A stretch of DNA of 64,000 nt from Yamagishiella unicocca (lineage: Eukaryota > Chlorophyta > Chlorophyceae > Chlamydomonadales > Volvocaceae). Both the position numbers and the translations under genes were made by a program. The DNA is taken from NCBI GenBank assembly GCA_003116995.1, contig BDSL01000004.1, positions 124,001 to 188,000 on the forward strand, written 5' to 3'. The notes beneath the pieces are model-generated. The model made no database searches. It saw only the letters and a list, made by a program, of their open reading frames with translations, and was not told where the DNA came from. Below, piece by piece: positions 43,063-55,012 of this stretch; within the stretch, counting starts at the first letter, position 1, and each line of letters begins with the position of its first letter.

Positions 43063-46000
43063 TGGAGTGCCTTCCGTTGGAGGGCCCGGGGCCGCCCATG
43101 TTGCAGCAACACGACCTGGCAGCACCGCACTGCACAGCACCACACCGCACAGCGGGTTCGTGTGTCGCGGCACCCGGCCCCGTGTGAGACCATCCAGCGG
43201 ACCTGGCCTCCCCCCTGGGGGCCAGCAGCCCCGGGGGGGGGATATCACTGGCGTTATCACTACCTCCATGGGGACATGGCGGAGACCTGGCCCGGGTCCT
43301 GGAAACCTGGCAACCCCTATGATGTACCAATTGGATTCTCGACAGCTTGACGCATCCACGAGCGCTCAGCCCTAGTTCAGTAGCCCTTCTTTCGTAGACC
43401 GCTTAGCTTCTTCGTTCGGCCGGTTGTCGCAGTCTGACATGGTAGTGCCGACCAACGTGTCGTATGTGGCGAACCCTTTTGCAGACCAGTCGCCGAGTGT
43501 CTAGTGCCTATTCAAGCAACCACACGCCTCATTGTTTGAGTTCAGCATATCTAGTCGTGCCTAGCTCAGCTACGTCCTTGTGTTGTAGATGGTGATTCTT
43601 ATCGTCGTCCGCTGGTTGATCATTTGAATGGCCAGCTTCCCGAATGTGCCTAATGTGATGCGGGGTGTCCCGAACATAACTGTGATGCGGTGTCTTGCGG
43701 CAGGTGCGCTGTCGTGATGTAGACGGGGCCCGATGTGTGACCAGTTGGCAGCAGGAAGTCAGGGGGGCAATCAAGGGCGCGGGTGGGGCAGCAAGGAGAG
43801 CCTCTTCCGGCGACAGCTTCCCGCCCAGCCGTCGAGCGGCCGCATGGGTGGTGCCTTGTGTGCGTTGTACGCTAGAACTTAGACAGCAGACACGAGGGAT
43901 GCGTGGAGAAGACCGTTGTGTGGAGGTTGCAACATTCCTTGCCGTACGCCTTCTGCAGGACGCGGGGCACACGCGGGGCGGAGCTGCCTGCGGGGCGGGC
44001 TGCAGCCCCCAGCCCCAGCCCCACCCGCAGAGATACAGACAAGCTAGTAACGGCTTGAGAGAGAGAGAGAGTGTGTGTGGGGGGGGGGGTGTCGAATGCG
44101 GTGTGCTTAGTGCCAACGGCGGATGGTGATTGCCCCGCGTGGTGTCTGTAACCCTACTCCTACCAAAGAAGGCATGTGGGGGAAGTATTGGTGGGGAGGG
44201 GTGGGGCTGGTATCCTGCGGTGAGAAGAAGAATGGATTCGGCGTAGCTGTGGGTCTGGCAGGCAGCTCGACGAGGCGGCCATCCGCGGTCGGACGAGCTA
44301 GCTAGCTAGCTAGTAGCTAGACAGTTGGCGGTTGGCGCGTGCGCGCGCGATTTTGACGACAACTACACTGACAGTAGGGCGCAGGACATTCTTGACACTG
44401 GTTACAGGACGGATCCAAGTCTTACTTAGTCTATACCGTAATTCAACATGCTTGGTGGGGGCAAGGGGGCAGGTGGGGGTTAAGGGGGCAGGTGGGCGCA
44501 AGGGGGCAGGTGAGGTTAAGGGGGCATCGTTTATTGGTGCGGGGTGTGGGGCGCTGCCGGTCGGCTGGTAGCGGTACTGGGGGGTATGAGAGGAAACCCG
44601 GGGGGGGGTCACCTGCTCTGGGGTATTTGCACGGAGGTATGGGCAGTTGTAGTACGTGGTTGCGGCGGCGGGCGACCATAGGGCCCTTCAGGCCCAGCAC
44701 ATGTATGGCGCATAAATGGCGCCCCGAAGGGGTCGAGCAGGGTGGGAGCGGACGGCAGAGGGGTCGGGCGGCACTGGGGAGTCATCTGGGGTTCGGGTTC
44801 CCCCTGTGTTTGCCACAACTCGAATTGGGGGTCCGGGCTGCGTTATTGGGGGCTGTGCAGTGCATGGCGGTGCGGCCGCGCTTGACCACTGTTGCAGCGG
44901 CTGGTGGATGGTCCAGTCAGGTGTCAGGCGAAGACATGGTTGCACCCGGCCGCTGTCGCAGCTGTCTCGTGGGCTGACCGGCAGGGCCGCAGCTGCGCTG
45001 GCCTACTGGTACACCGCGGGAGCGGTGTGCGTGGGTGAGGCGGGTGAGCTGGAGGAACGTGGTGGGTGGGCACACCGCGGCTACTGTGCCATCCAGCAGG
45101 GCAGGTGGGGGCTCACAGCGGGGAGGGCGGTCGTGTGGAGGTGTGCGCCTAGGCAGCTGGGCGCCGCTGGGCGGTGCTCCAGGCACTGACGCGTTGCGAT
45201 GTGATGTGGCATATGGTGTGTTTTGCCATGTGAAGGGCCCCCCAGGTAGTGGGGTGCAGTGTGGCGAGGTGCGGGTTTCAGCAGCCAACGTGACCCTGAC
45301 GTGTAGTGTGGTTCCGGCTGCGGGGACGGCTTCATGCGCGCTGCTGTAACCTGGACCTCAAAGGCAGCACCAGCGCGGCGACCCTTCTTCCAGCCATCAA
45401 CCTCACGAGCGGTGTTCCTCCTCGCCGCCCATGGTTACCCCCACACCCGTCAGATGACCGCGAGTGCGGAACAGCCGCTCAGGTTCCCCAGCCCGTTGAG
45501 CTGTCCAGCAGAGGAGGAAGTGAGCACAGGGGCTCCTCGACCGGGGTTCCGGCGCCATCTGTCCTCGTAATCGCAGTTCGCCACGGCTCAGCTGCTGGCT
45601 CCTGCTGTTGCTGCTGGCTGAGTCAGTGGCGTCGCGAGTGCATCGTGACATGCGTCCGGGGCGGGCCGGGGGCGCCTTACAGAAGTGCAGCGGGGGCTCA
45701 GCTCGCCGCCCGGCAGCAGGCAGCTGCAGCCCCCCCTCCGGTCCGCCTGCACCACCGCGCCGCCAGGCAGTGGGGCAGGAAGAGGTGGCAGACCCAACCA
45801 GGAGACCCAACCCGCCCCAAGCCGCCGCCCGCACGCGGTCCCCACACCGCACCGCACCTCCTCCTTGCCCGCAGCTGCACCCCCACCCCCACCCCCGCCC
45901 CCACCTAGCACAACAGTCACCGCACCAGGGGGTGGCGGCGGCATTCCGGCCACCGCGCCCCGCTCCCCCACAGCCACCGCGCCCCGCTCGCCCCCAGCCA

Positions 46001-46261
46001 GCCGCCGCAGCTACCTAGGCACCTCCCGCAGCGCCCACACGGCGGCAGCGGGACCGGCAGTGCCGGTGGAAGATCGGTCGGGTGGCACAACACGTGGGTG
46101 GATCATCGGTCGGGTGTCACAGCGCCGCACGAATAGTATCGAGTGCATGCCATCCCCCGGGGGGTAGGGGCCACCCCAGCGAGGCTGGCCGCGTGCACCT
46201 GCTGGTGCGCAGGCCCCCTCCTGGCGCACGCACCCCTGCCCACATGTCATCACGGCTTCCC
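43063..46261. other. Intergenic between convergent phosphatase-like and oligopeptidase B genes
   Basis: This 3.2-kb stretch holds two 3' flanks. It has GA/GT runs near 44060-44090, AGCT tetramers near 44300, GGGGGCAGGTG repeats at 44455-44525 and pyrimidine-rich DNA at 45700-45960. ORFs of 100-200 codons exist on both strands, but none shows family similarity or credible splicing, and I did not call them. Confidence 0.5.
45677..45681 (-). terminator. TGTAA poly(A) signal, oligopeptidase B (candidate)
   Basis: The first minus-strand TGTAA after the stop at 46262, about 580 bp downstream. Confidence 0.35.
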
Positions 46262-49200
46262 CTACTGGGCCCCAGCCGCTGCGGCCGCCACCTCAGGGCC
46301 AGCTGCCCCCTCCGCCCCCGCCAGCGGCACCTTCGTCATGCCTAGCGTCTTGAGCAGGAAGGCGTACTCGAAAGCGACCTGCAGGCAGGCAGGCGGCAGC
46401 AGCGGAGTGAAGGGCGGCGGCAGCGGAGGGGTGTGAGAGAACAGGCCGCAGCGGAGGGAAGGGGTGCAGTGGAGGTGGGCACCGGAAAAAGGAGGTGGCG
46501 GCGAACAGTATCCGGCCATCCTATCCCTTCCCACCCCCCTTACCCCGATAGCCCCATGCGTGGCCCCGCACCTCGTCCCAGCACCTGCCAGCTGACCCCC
46601 CCTGCCGCCCCCTCCTCAGCTCCCCCTCCCCCTCCCTGCCCCACCTCTTTGAGCCGCCCGAAGCGGCCTGTGACGCTGAAGTGCCCCGCCCCCATCTCCG
46701 TCTTGAGCAGTAGCAGGTGCGAGTCCGTCTTGAGCTCGCGCAGCCGGGCAACAAACTTGGCGGGCTCCCAGTAGCCCACCTGAGGGCGCGTGTGTGTGTG
46801 GGGGGGAGAGGGTGGATTGGGGGTTATGGAATGGCGGCGGTGGGGAGTCAAGGATACAGGGCTGAGGGGGACGTGCGGTAGCTGGACGCGAAACAGACGG
46901 CGGCAGCAGCAGCAGCAGCAGCAGCAGCAGAGAAAGAGGACGTGTAGTCGGGGGGTGAGTCGGGGGGGATGAGCCGGGTGGCGGGCAAGAGGGGCTGAGC
47001 CGAGGCTCCGTCCTGGCGCGGGCGCGGGCGCGGGGGCAGTGTGCGGGCGGTGTGCTGGCAGCGGGTACTGACCCGCGGGTCGTGCAGTCCTGATATGGCC
47101 AGGATGTGCGGGTAGCTCTGCGCCTTCACGTTGTCCACCGGCGAGTAGCTCTTCATGTAGCGGTACACCTCCGGGTCTGGGGGGGAGGGGGGGGGGATTG
47201 GGCGGGAGGGGTACGGCGGCCGTGAACGCATTGCGGCGCCAGAGAGGCTTGCTCCATGGGCGGAAGCGAGTACACCTGGACAAGCCAATAGCAGAGTGGT
47301 GCATGAAACACAACGGCACTTTAACATGGCCAAGTCCTGCTCCCCCTCCTCCCCCGCCGCACCTGCTGCCGGGTCGCCCCACTCCTCTCGCTCGATGATC
47401 GTCAGCGGAATGGTTTCGTCCAACATGGTGGTCAGCGCGTCCACGAAGCCCACGCCTGCAGGGGGGAGGGGGTAGAGAGGAGCCCGTGGTACGACACAAA
47501 CACCTCGGGTTGTCGAGCAAGGGTTGACGAGCAAGGGTTGACGAGCAAGGGTTGACGAGCGAGGGTTGTCGAGCAAGGGTTGACGAGCAAGGGTTGACGA
47601 GCGAGGGTTGACGAGCAAGGGATGACGAGCAAGGGATGACGAGCAAGGGTTGACGAGCGAGGGTTGACGCGCGAGCGTGGCAGCAGGGGTAGCGGGACAG
47701 CACCCCGCACCAATGATTGCTGCGTGAAACAGGTCGGGTCGCATGTTGAGCACCGCCCCCATCAGCAGGCCGCCCGCGGAGCGCCCCTCGATGCATAACC
47801 GGGCCGGCTGCACCAGCCGCTGCGAAATCAGGTGCTCGGCGCAGGCAATGAAGTCCGTAAAGGTGTTGATCTTCTTCTGCAGCTTGCCGTCCTCATACCA
47901 GAAGCTGGGCGGGGAAGGGGAAAGGGAGGTCAGGGTCAGGGTCAGGGTCAGGGTCAGGGTCAGGGTCAGGGTCAGGGTCAGGGTCAGGGTCAGGGTCAGG
48001 GTCAGGGTCAGGGTCAGGGTCAGGGTCAGGGTCAGGGTCAGGGTCAGGGTCAGGGTCAGGGTCAGGGTCAGGGTCAGGGTCAGGGTCAGGGTCAGGGTCA
48101 GGGTCAGGGTCAGGGTCAGGGTCAGGGTCAGGGTCAGGGTCAGGGTCAGGGTCAGGGTCAGGGTCAGGGTCAGGGTCAGGGTCAGGGTCAGGGTCAGGGT
48201 CAGGGTCAGGGTCAGGGTCAGGGTCAGGGTCAGGGTCAGGTCAGGGTCAGGGTCAGGGTCAGGGTCAGGGTCAGGGTCAGGGTCAGGGTCAGGGTCAGGG
48301 TCAGGGTCAGGGTCAGGGTCAGGGTCAGGGTCAGGGTCAGGGTCAGGGTCAGGGTCAGGGTCAGGGTCAGGGTCAGGGTCAGGGTCAGGGTCAGGGTCAG
48401 GGTCAGGGTCAGGGTCAGGGTCAGGGTCAGGGTCAGGGTCAGGGTCAGGGTCAGGGTCAGGGTCAGGGTCAGGGTCAGGGTCAGGGTCAAGGTCAATACC
48501 CCTGGCAGCCCCACCCACCCCCCTCAACCCACCGGCCCATCTCGCCCCCTCCGCGGATGTGCGCGATGGCGAAGATGAATCCGCGATCCAGCAGCGACAG
48601 CCGCGTGCTGGAGAAGTACGGATCGCTGGAGATCTCGTACGACCCGTACCTGTAGGGTGACGAGCGGGCAAGCATGTCAGGTAACGGCTCCCAGCATCAT
48701 TGGTGCCGTCGGGTGGGTATGAGAGGAGACCCGTGGGTCGGCACTGAAAGGTAAACCTGATTAGGACACGTTCCGTCGGCCGGGGCGGGTGGGTTGTGAT
48801 GAGCGGCACAACCATCAGGTGGCTGGCTGGCTGGCTGGCTGCTACTGGTGACCTAACTAGGCTAATCAGCCACCTAGCGGGCAGGAGTGAGGACGCGTCA
48901 TAAGCTAGGCAGCTAGGCAGCTAGGCAGCCATCCGGCACTCGTGGGCCGCCCCACCGCCCCTCCCCCTCGCGGTCCTCGAATCCCCCTCGCAGTCCGAAG
49001 CCTATGCGCCAACTACACTTCCCACATCGAGTAACCGCCTCCCCCTCGCCTGGCCCCCTCCCTCCCAACCACCCACCCGTTCAGCATCATGGGGTCGGTG
49101 CCGTCCAGCTTGGCCAGGCCCTTCCGGTACACCAGGCTGATGGGCACCTGGGGGGAGGGGCAGAGAAGAGCCATTAGCGCCCGGCGCTACACGGGCAGCA

Positions 49201-52200
49201 GCACGGGAGCAATTAAACCAACGACCGCCCCCCCCGCCCCTGCTCCCCCCCCGACCTGGCGCCCCTCGCTCCCACCTTGACGCCGTCCTGCGCAGTGGCC
49301 CAGAGGCGCTCCGTGACGTATCGGTCCTTGTCGAAGCCGCCCAGCACCGGGTTAACCTTCTTGACGCAGCGCTTGCCTGGAAGGGGAGGGAGGGGGGCGG
49401 GGGGGGGCAGGGGTTTGGGGAGGGTCGCAGGTGACACGTTCATCATGGTGACTCCGCCTCCCACCAGCCGCGCCCACCTTCCAGACCCCCTCCCGAACCT
49501 CCTCAACCCCCAGCCAGCTAGCCAGCCACTCACCCCCAGCCGGCCAGCCAGCCATCCCCCCCCCAGCCGGCCTCCCAGCCAGCCACTCACCGGTGCCCAG
49601 GTGCAGGTCGATGACGGTCGAGGGGGTGGTGAGGCTGGTGTACGACATGCGGAGGATGGGGCTGTCGAAGTCGCCCGTCAGGTCTGGGGGCGGCGTGGGG
49701 GCAGGGGCTCAATGAATTGTCGGGGGAGGCGGATACGCGGGGCGGGGGGCAATAGGGTGCATGTGGCCCCCCCTTGGCCGCCCCTTGGTCGCCCCAGCCC
49801 CACCGCCACCCCCACCTACATGTGCTCAAGCTGTAGGCTGGCTCATCGAACTTGATCTCCTCGCCCGCACCCAGCGGACCCGTGGGTCGGCCCAGGTTGT
49901 CCGGCAGCTTGTACACCCGCGCCCGCTCCAGACCTCCGCTGCGCTCCGAGACCACCATGTAGGTCTGCCCCACCGACACCCCCTCCAGCTTCACCTCCCG
50001 GCTATGAGGGATGAGCACCTGCGCCGCAACCAGCAGCGCCGCAGCAGGCCACACGAGGAACAACAAAAGCGGAGGTGGGTCTTCCGAACCCCTTGGCTGG
50101 CGCTCCTTGCCGGCATGCTCAGCGCTATCCGAGGCAGGCTGGTGGGTCCGCCTCCTCCCTCCCCCCCCCTCCTCCTCCTCCTCCTCCACCTCTTCCTCGT
50201 CCCCCCGCCCCCGCTTCTACGCTACAGGCTGCACTCTCACGCCCGCAGCTCCCCACCCAGCCGCCACACGGGTTCCCCCCCAACCACCTCTCACCCCCTC
50301 TTACCTCCTCTTACCCCCCCTCTAACCCTCGCTTACCCCCTCTTACCCCCTCCAATACCCCCCCTCCCGCCCTCCTAGCCGCACCTGGCTGTCCGCGGGG
50401 TTCTCGATGGGCGCCACCAGCAGCTCGCTGCTGGGGCGGGCCTTATCCCGGAGGGTCATGTAGAACCAGTCACCGCGGTCCACCACACTGTACTCCGTGT
50501 CCTGCAGCAGCAGTGGGGGCGGAGGGAGGGAGGGCGCGGGTGATGAGGCGGGTGAAACAAAGCCCGCGCACTACCTTCAGGCATGGAATCAACCACCGCC
50601 CTCATTCCCCCTCACCCCACCCACCCCCCTCACCTGCACCCTGGGCCGCACCACCTTGAACTCGCTCTCCGGCTGGTCGGCCCACATGTAGCGCACCTCG
50701 CCCGTGACGGCGGAGCCTGCAGGGGGGGGAGAGAAGGGGGGGAGGAGGGGAGAGGAGGGGGAGAAAACCCGGTTACACGATGTAAGGAGCCGGGGGGAAG
50801 GGGAGGGAAAGGGGGCAACTCCGGAGGTATGGTTCGAGTGTGGCAGGTAGTTGGCTCGGCAGAGACCAACTGCAGCCTGGCAAAGCAACCGCAAACGGCA
50901 CGCTCCATACACATCGCCCGCCAATCCCCCCTTCCCCCATGGGCTTCCTCGCTAACCCCCTCCGGCCCCCACATCTCCCCCCTTCCCCCATGGGCTTCCT
51001 CGCTAACCCCCTCCGGCCCCCACATCTCCCCCCAATTGCCCCCTCCCCCTTCACACACGTACTCGAGTAGACGTACAGCAGCCTCTCCGAGCGGCTCTTG
51101 GTGATGGCCACGTAGAAGGCCTCGTCCTTCTCCTCGAACACGACCACGTCCTGCGCAGCGGGGAGCGGCAGCGGCCGAGCGACCCGCGGGTCGGCGGGTC
51201 AGCGGAGCCCCTTACGTCATATGAGTGGGGTCGCCGGCACCAGGAGGGGTCACCTCGTCGCCGGTGCGCGACACCCCCCCAGCCATTCTAAACGATTTTT
51301 CTTTCGTACACGGGTCTTCCTTTTATCCCCCAGCCATTGTGTGACGGACGAGGCGCAAAAGAGCTGGGCCGCTCCAGGGAGGGCGGGGCCGCCAGCACCA
51401 GGGGAGGAACCCCCTTGCGGCCGCATCCGTACGCCGGCCGACCCCGCCAGCCCGTGCCGTCGTACACGTCGTACACGTCGTACACGTCGTACCTGGCCCG
51501 CTGGTGAGCCGATCTTGTGCCTCAGCACCTGTCAGCAGGAGCGGCGGAAGAGGAGGGTGGGGCGCAGGTGGGCGCGGGTGAGGGAGGCGGCGGGTGGGAC
51601 GAGCACCACAGCGTACGACTCCATGGGTGCGGTCATGCTAACACACCCGTGCCGTACTACAGCTTCACCAGTTACGCCTCATCGTACGGCCGTACCGCAC
51701 CTTGTACGGGCGGTCCAGGTGGTCCTTCACGACGTAGAACAGAAAGGTGTTGTCTGCGGCCCACTCGAAATCGCCGCTCATGCCGGGGATGGGCCGGATC
51801 AGCTCGGCGCCAGACTCCAGGTCCTGGGGGGGACAAGGGTGGGAGGGGGCCGGAGGGGGGCAGGGGCGGGAGGCGGGAGAGGGGGTCGGAAGGGGGGAAG
51901 GTAACTGCTGGGGGGAGGAGGGAGCCGCAACGAGGTTCTGATGCATCTGTTCACCCCCAGCCGCACCACTCGACAACCCCCCCACCACCCCGGCCCACCT
52001 TGACATGCAGCGTGTACTTCTCACCCCCCACGGTGTCCTCCGCCCAGGCGAACAGGCGCTGGTCGGGGGAGGTCTCGGCGCCCCCCACGCTGTAGTACTC
52101 CACCCCCAGGGAGGCCTTGCGCAGGTTCTCATCCAGGAGCACCTGCAGCACGCGCGGGGGGGGGCGGGGGGGGGGGGGAGAAAACCGGTTGAGCCCAGGG

Positions 52201-55012
52201 GGAGGGAGAGACGAAGGAGGGTGGACTTGAAGGGGGGTTGTTGGTGGTGGTGGGTCAAAGGGAAGCCGAAGGTCGGCACTGAAATGTTAGGGGTAGGCTG
52301 TGGTTGGGCTGGGAGGAAGGAAGGGAGTTTGGTCCCCATAACTGTGCCCGGGTTGATGGAAAACTCGGGATACTCCCCCTGGTCCCCTCCCCCCCATCTG
52401 CTAGCCAGGTAACTCCCCTGTAACACCTGGTCTTCTCGCCTCCCCCTCTGTTCTAAACGGTTTTTCCTCGCATCCACGGGTCTTCCTCGAAACCCCACCT
52501 GCTCTCACCCGGTTTTTCTCCCGTACACGGGTCTTCCTTGCCACCCCTCACCTGCTCCGCCTCCCCCTCGTCCAGAAGGTCGGTCTCCGCGGGTCCCACA
52601 GCGGCCATGGCGGCGGACACTCGGCGGCGGCAGCGGATGCCGTACTGTTGCCCGGTCTCCTGGCGTGTGTAATAGAAGAAGCCGTGGTTCCTGTGCGGGG
52701 GGGAGGGGAGGGGTAAGGAGGGTTAGTGGCAGTTGTACTGCTCTACTGCTCCAGGGGGGGGGGGCGAACTGGCCCCAGTCGCGAGACGGTGGTGTGCCGA
52801 GCAGGTGGCGGAGGAAATCGATGACCGCTCAGGAGCAGATGGTGAATATCAAGTAGGCAGCCAGCGTGGGGAATGCCCTCCCCCCCCGCCCCCCCTCCGG
52901 GCCCCCTCTCACCTGGACGGCACCTGCTGGTCGTCCTCCTTGATGCGCGCCCGCATCTCCAGGTACAAGGACTCCTGGGGGGGGCGGGAGGGAGGGAGCG
53001 CAGAGAGGGGAGGCGGCACGTTGTGTGTGTGTGTGTGTGTGGTGGAGGGACGTGTGTGGGCAGTGCCGCTGGCCCCCTCACCACCACCACCCCCGCACCT
53101 CTCCCTGCCCCCCCCCCACACATACACACCCACCTGCAGCTTCTCCGTGTCCGCCAGCACCGCCTGCATGTACTCGTTCTCTGAGCGCAGGTGCGCCAGC
53201 ACGGAGGAGTCGGTGCGGGCGTCGTCTCGGAGCCTGGGGGGGAGAGGGAGGCAGGAGGTGGCCCGCATGAGACAGGTGGGCTGGAGGGGAGGGGGGAGGC
53301 GACGGACGCAGCGAGCCACGATGGGGGCTGCTGTGAGTCCCCAGAGAGAGAGCCAGGTGGAATGGGCCGAACCACCTGGTAAGAGGCCCGCCTCCTCCTA
53401 GTCCCCCCTCCTAGTCCCCCCTCCATGCCCCCTCTCAGGCCCCCCTCCATGCCCCCTCCTAGTCCCCCACCTCCCAGATCCCCTCCCAGATCCCCTCCTA
53501 GTTCCCCTCCTAGTCCCCCCTCCTGCCAGCTCACCAGTAGTACTTGTCCTCCCGGGTGTCTCCATGGGACTCGAGCAGCTTGGGCCGCTGGGGCGGCACC
53601 GGGGGGGACAGCACCGCTGAGGGAGGGGCCAGAGGCGGGGGGGGGGGCATGACGGCAAGGCGGCGGGGGCGGGTGTCACCGTGTCGTACGGTGCGAAGCG
53701 GTGCTGTGCCGTGTGAATTATGTGCGGGGAAGGGGGTCCCCTCCAACCCTGCCACGTACCGCTTCACCTGCCTGCCTACCTGCCCTCATGCTCACCCGCC
53801 CACCTGGATACCTAGCTAGTTACCTAGCTACTTACCTAGCTAGTTACCTAGCTATTTACGTAGCTATCTGCCCAGCTATTTACCTAGCTACCTACCTATC
53901 TACCTGCCTAGCTACCTAGTGACCAATTCAGTTACCTACCTAGCTGCCTGCCCTGCCGGCTAACCACCCAGCTGCCTACACGGCCCCTACCCGGACTGCT
54001 GGACGCGCACCTGCCGCCGCCGCCACCGCCGCCGCCCCCCTAAAACGCGTGTCCCAAACTGTTGGCCTAAGTCCGGTCAGCGGGTTCCCTCGCCCCCCCC
54101 ATCCACCCTCACTCACCCAGCCGCTCCGCCTCCACCCCCTCCGCTGCATCGCCTATCCGGTCCGCCGCCGCCGCCAGCAGCCGCCGCTTCTCAGCATCCC
54201 GTACACCTGACGCCATACACACACACACACACACACACACACCACACATACACACGTCATACACACACAACATAAGCACACGGGGCGGGTGGGTGCGGGC
54301 CGGGTGCCGTACATTCAGGTCAGGCGGGTACGCAGGTGCACACCCGCCCGCCGGGGGGGGAGCCGGGGAGAGCAGGCGAGGTGGGGTTGCAAGGAAAACC
54401 CGCGAGGTGGGTGAGGTGATGTGGGGGGTGGCTCCCGCACATCCGGCCGACTGACGGCGCCTCCGGCCCACCGGACAGCGGCACACCTCCCTCCTACTCA
54501 CTCCCGCCTGCTCCCTCCCTCCCGCCCTCCCGCGCGTAACGACCTTCACCTCATTAGATCGACACCGATGCACCCCTCCCCGGCCGACCCTCGGGCTGTC
54601 TCCCATACCCACGCCTCAGCCCCGTCCCCTTCCTCTCGTCCCCTCCGGCCCGCCCCTGCGCGCACCCGGTGGCGGCCAGCTGCGGAACAGGTGGCCGTGA
54701 CCCATCTGGATGAGCGCGGTGGCCAGGTGCCGCTCCTGCAGCGCCGGGCAACAGAGGGAAGCCAGGCGGGTTAGGATGGAGGCTGGGGGGGGTGGGGAGA
54801 ATGGGAATCTCCCAGGCGGCTGGGAGGGGCCGTTTTGAGCAAATGCGTGCGGGTCTGCTGACCTGGCGCGAGAGCCACTTGTGGTTCCCATTAAGCTGGC
54901 GCTTCAAATTGATACCGTTGAGACGCCTGCAGTGGAAGCGCGGAAGCGAGGCAGCGCGCGCGGGTGTCGGCATGACGAGATGCGAGCGCCGAAAGCCCAC
55001 GAAATCATTCAC
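46262..55012 (-). CDS. Oligopeptidase B (prolyl oligopeptidase family), with unusual N-terminal exons
   Basis: About 18 exons end at TAG 46264-46262. Family landmarks in order: [11 protein letters not shown] (near 53560), [20 protein letters not shown] (53235-53130), [18 protein letters not shown] (52680), LEYYSVGG region (52110), [20 protein letters not shown] (51750), [20 protein letters not shown] (48570), then the hydrolase domain. The catalytic serine is in [13 protein letters not shown] (about 47790), the aspartate in [13 protein letters not shown] (about 47090, across an intron), and the histidine in [11 protein letters not shown] (about 46680). Oligopeptidase B cleaves short peptides after Arg or Lys. 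Upstream, exons 55012-54875, 54739-54667 and 54207-54117 encode a segment resembling UDP-sugar pyrophosphorylase ([14 protein letters not shown]) and splice in phase into the peptidase. Alternatively the peptidase starts at the ATG near 53651 and the upstream exons are a separate remnant. Confidence 0.85.
47510..47680. repeat. 14-bp minisatellite in oligopeptidase B intron
   Basis: About 11 units of GGTTGACGAGCAAG with small variants (GCGAGG, GGATGA) lie between the exons carrying the GRSAGG serine and the VGFVDAL segment. Confidence 0.92.
47930..48492. repeat. Near-perfect CAGGGT hexamer array, about 93 copies
   Basis: The unit GTCAGG repeats for about 560 bp with a single phase slip near 48239 (one G missing). 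It sits inside one oligopeptidase B intron. The long Asp-Pro, Leu-Thr, Arg-Val and Gly-Gln reading frames here are translations of this repeat, not genes. Confidence 0.98.
50930..51030. repeat. About 50-bp direct repeat, two copies, in oligopeptidase B intron
   Basis: The stretch containing CCCATGGGCTTCCTCGCTAA occurs twice in tandem and is identical across most of the unit. Confidence 0.92.
51283..51330. repeat. Dispersed intronic element, family A (oligopeptidase B)
   Basis: Partial copy with TTCTAAACGATTTTTC and CGTACACGGGTCTTCC. Confidence 0.7.
52446..52545. repeat. Dispersed intronic element, family A, two partial copies (oligopeptidase B)
   Basis: TTCTAAACGGTTTTTCCTCG then GCATCCACGGGTCTTCC, followed by a second partial CCCGTACACGGGTCTTCC. 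Confidence 0.75.
53815..53950. repeat. CTAGCTA/TTACCTAG simple repeat
   Basis: Imperfect tetranucleotide units (CTAC, CTAG, TTAC) run for about 130 bp in the intron that separates the pyrophosphorylase-like exons from the peptidase exons. Confidence 0.85.
54208..54270. repeat. (AC)n microsatellite, oligopeptidase B intron
   Basis: A CA run with a few interruptions starts next to the acceptor of exon 54207-54117. Confidence 0.9.

Noticed and set aside
43529..44116. A 195-codon minus-strand ORF in the gene-poor region
   Set aside because: No family match, starts in a simple repeat, Ser/Thr/Arg-biased composition and no supporting splice sites.
45306..45908. A 200-codon plus-strand ORF
   Set aside because: Low-complexity Pro/Ala/Cys composition and no splicing or homology; it probably overlaps the oligopeptidase B 3' untranslated region on the other strand.
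47930..48492. Possible telomeric or interstitial telomere tract
   Set aside because: The unit GTCAGG is not the green-algal telomere repeat TTTTAGGG, and the array is inside a gene.
46848..48815. A 655-codon minus-strand ORF and long plus-strand ORFs rich in Asp-Pro, Leu-Thr, Arg-Val or Gly-Gln
   Set aside because: They are translations of the hexamer array plus intron sequence; the true peptidase exons lie in short pieces with splice sites.
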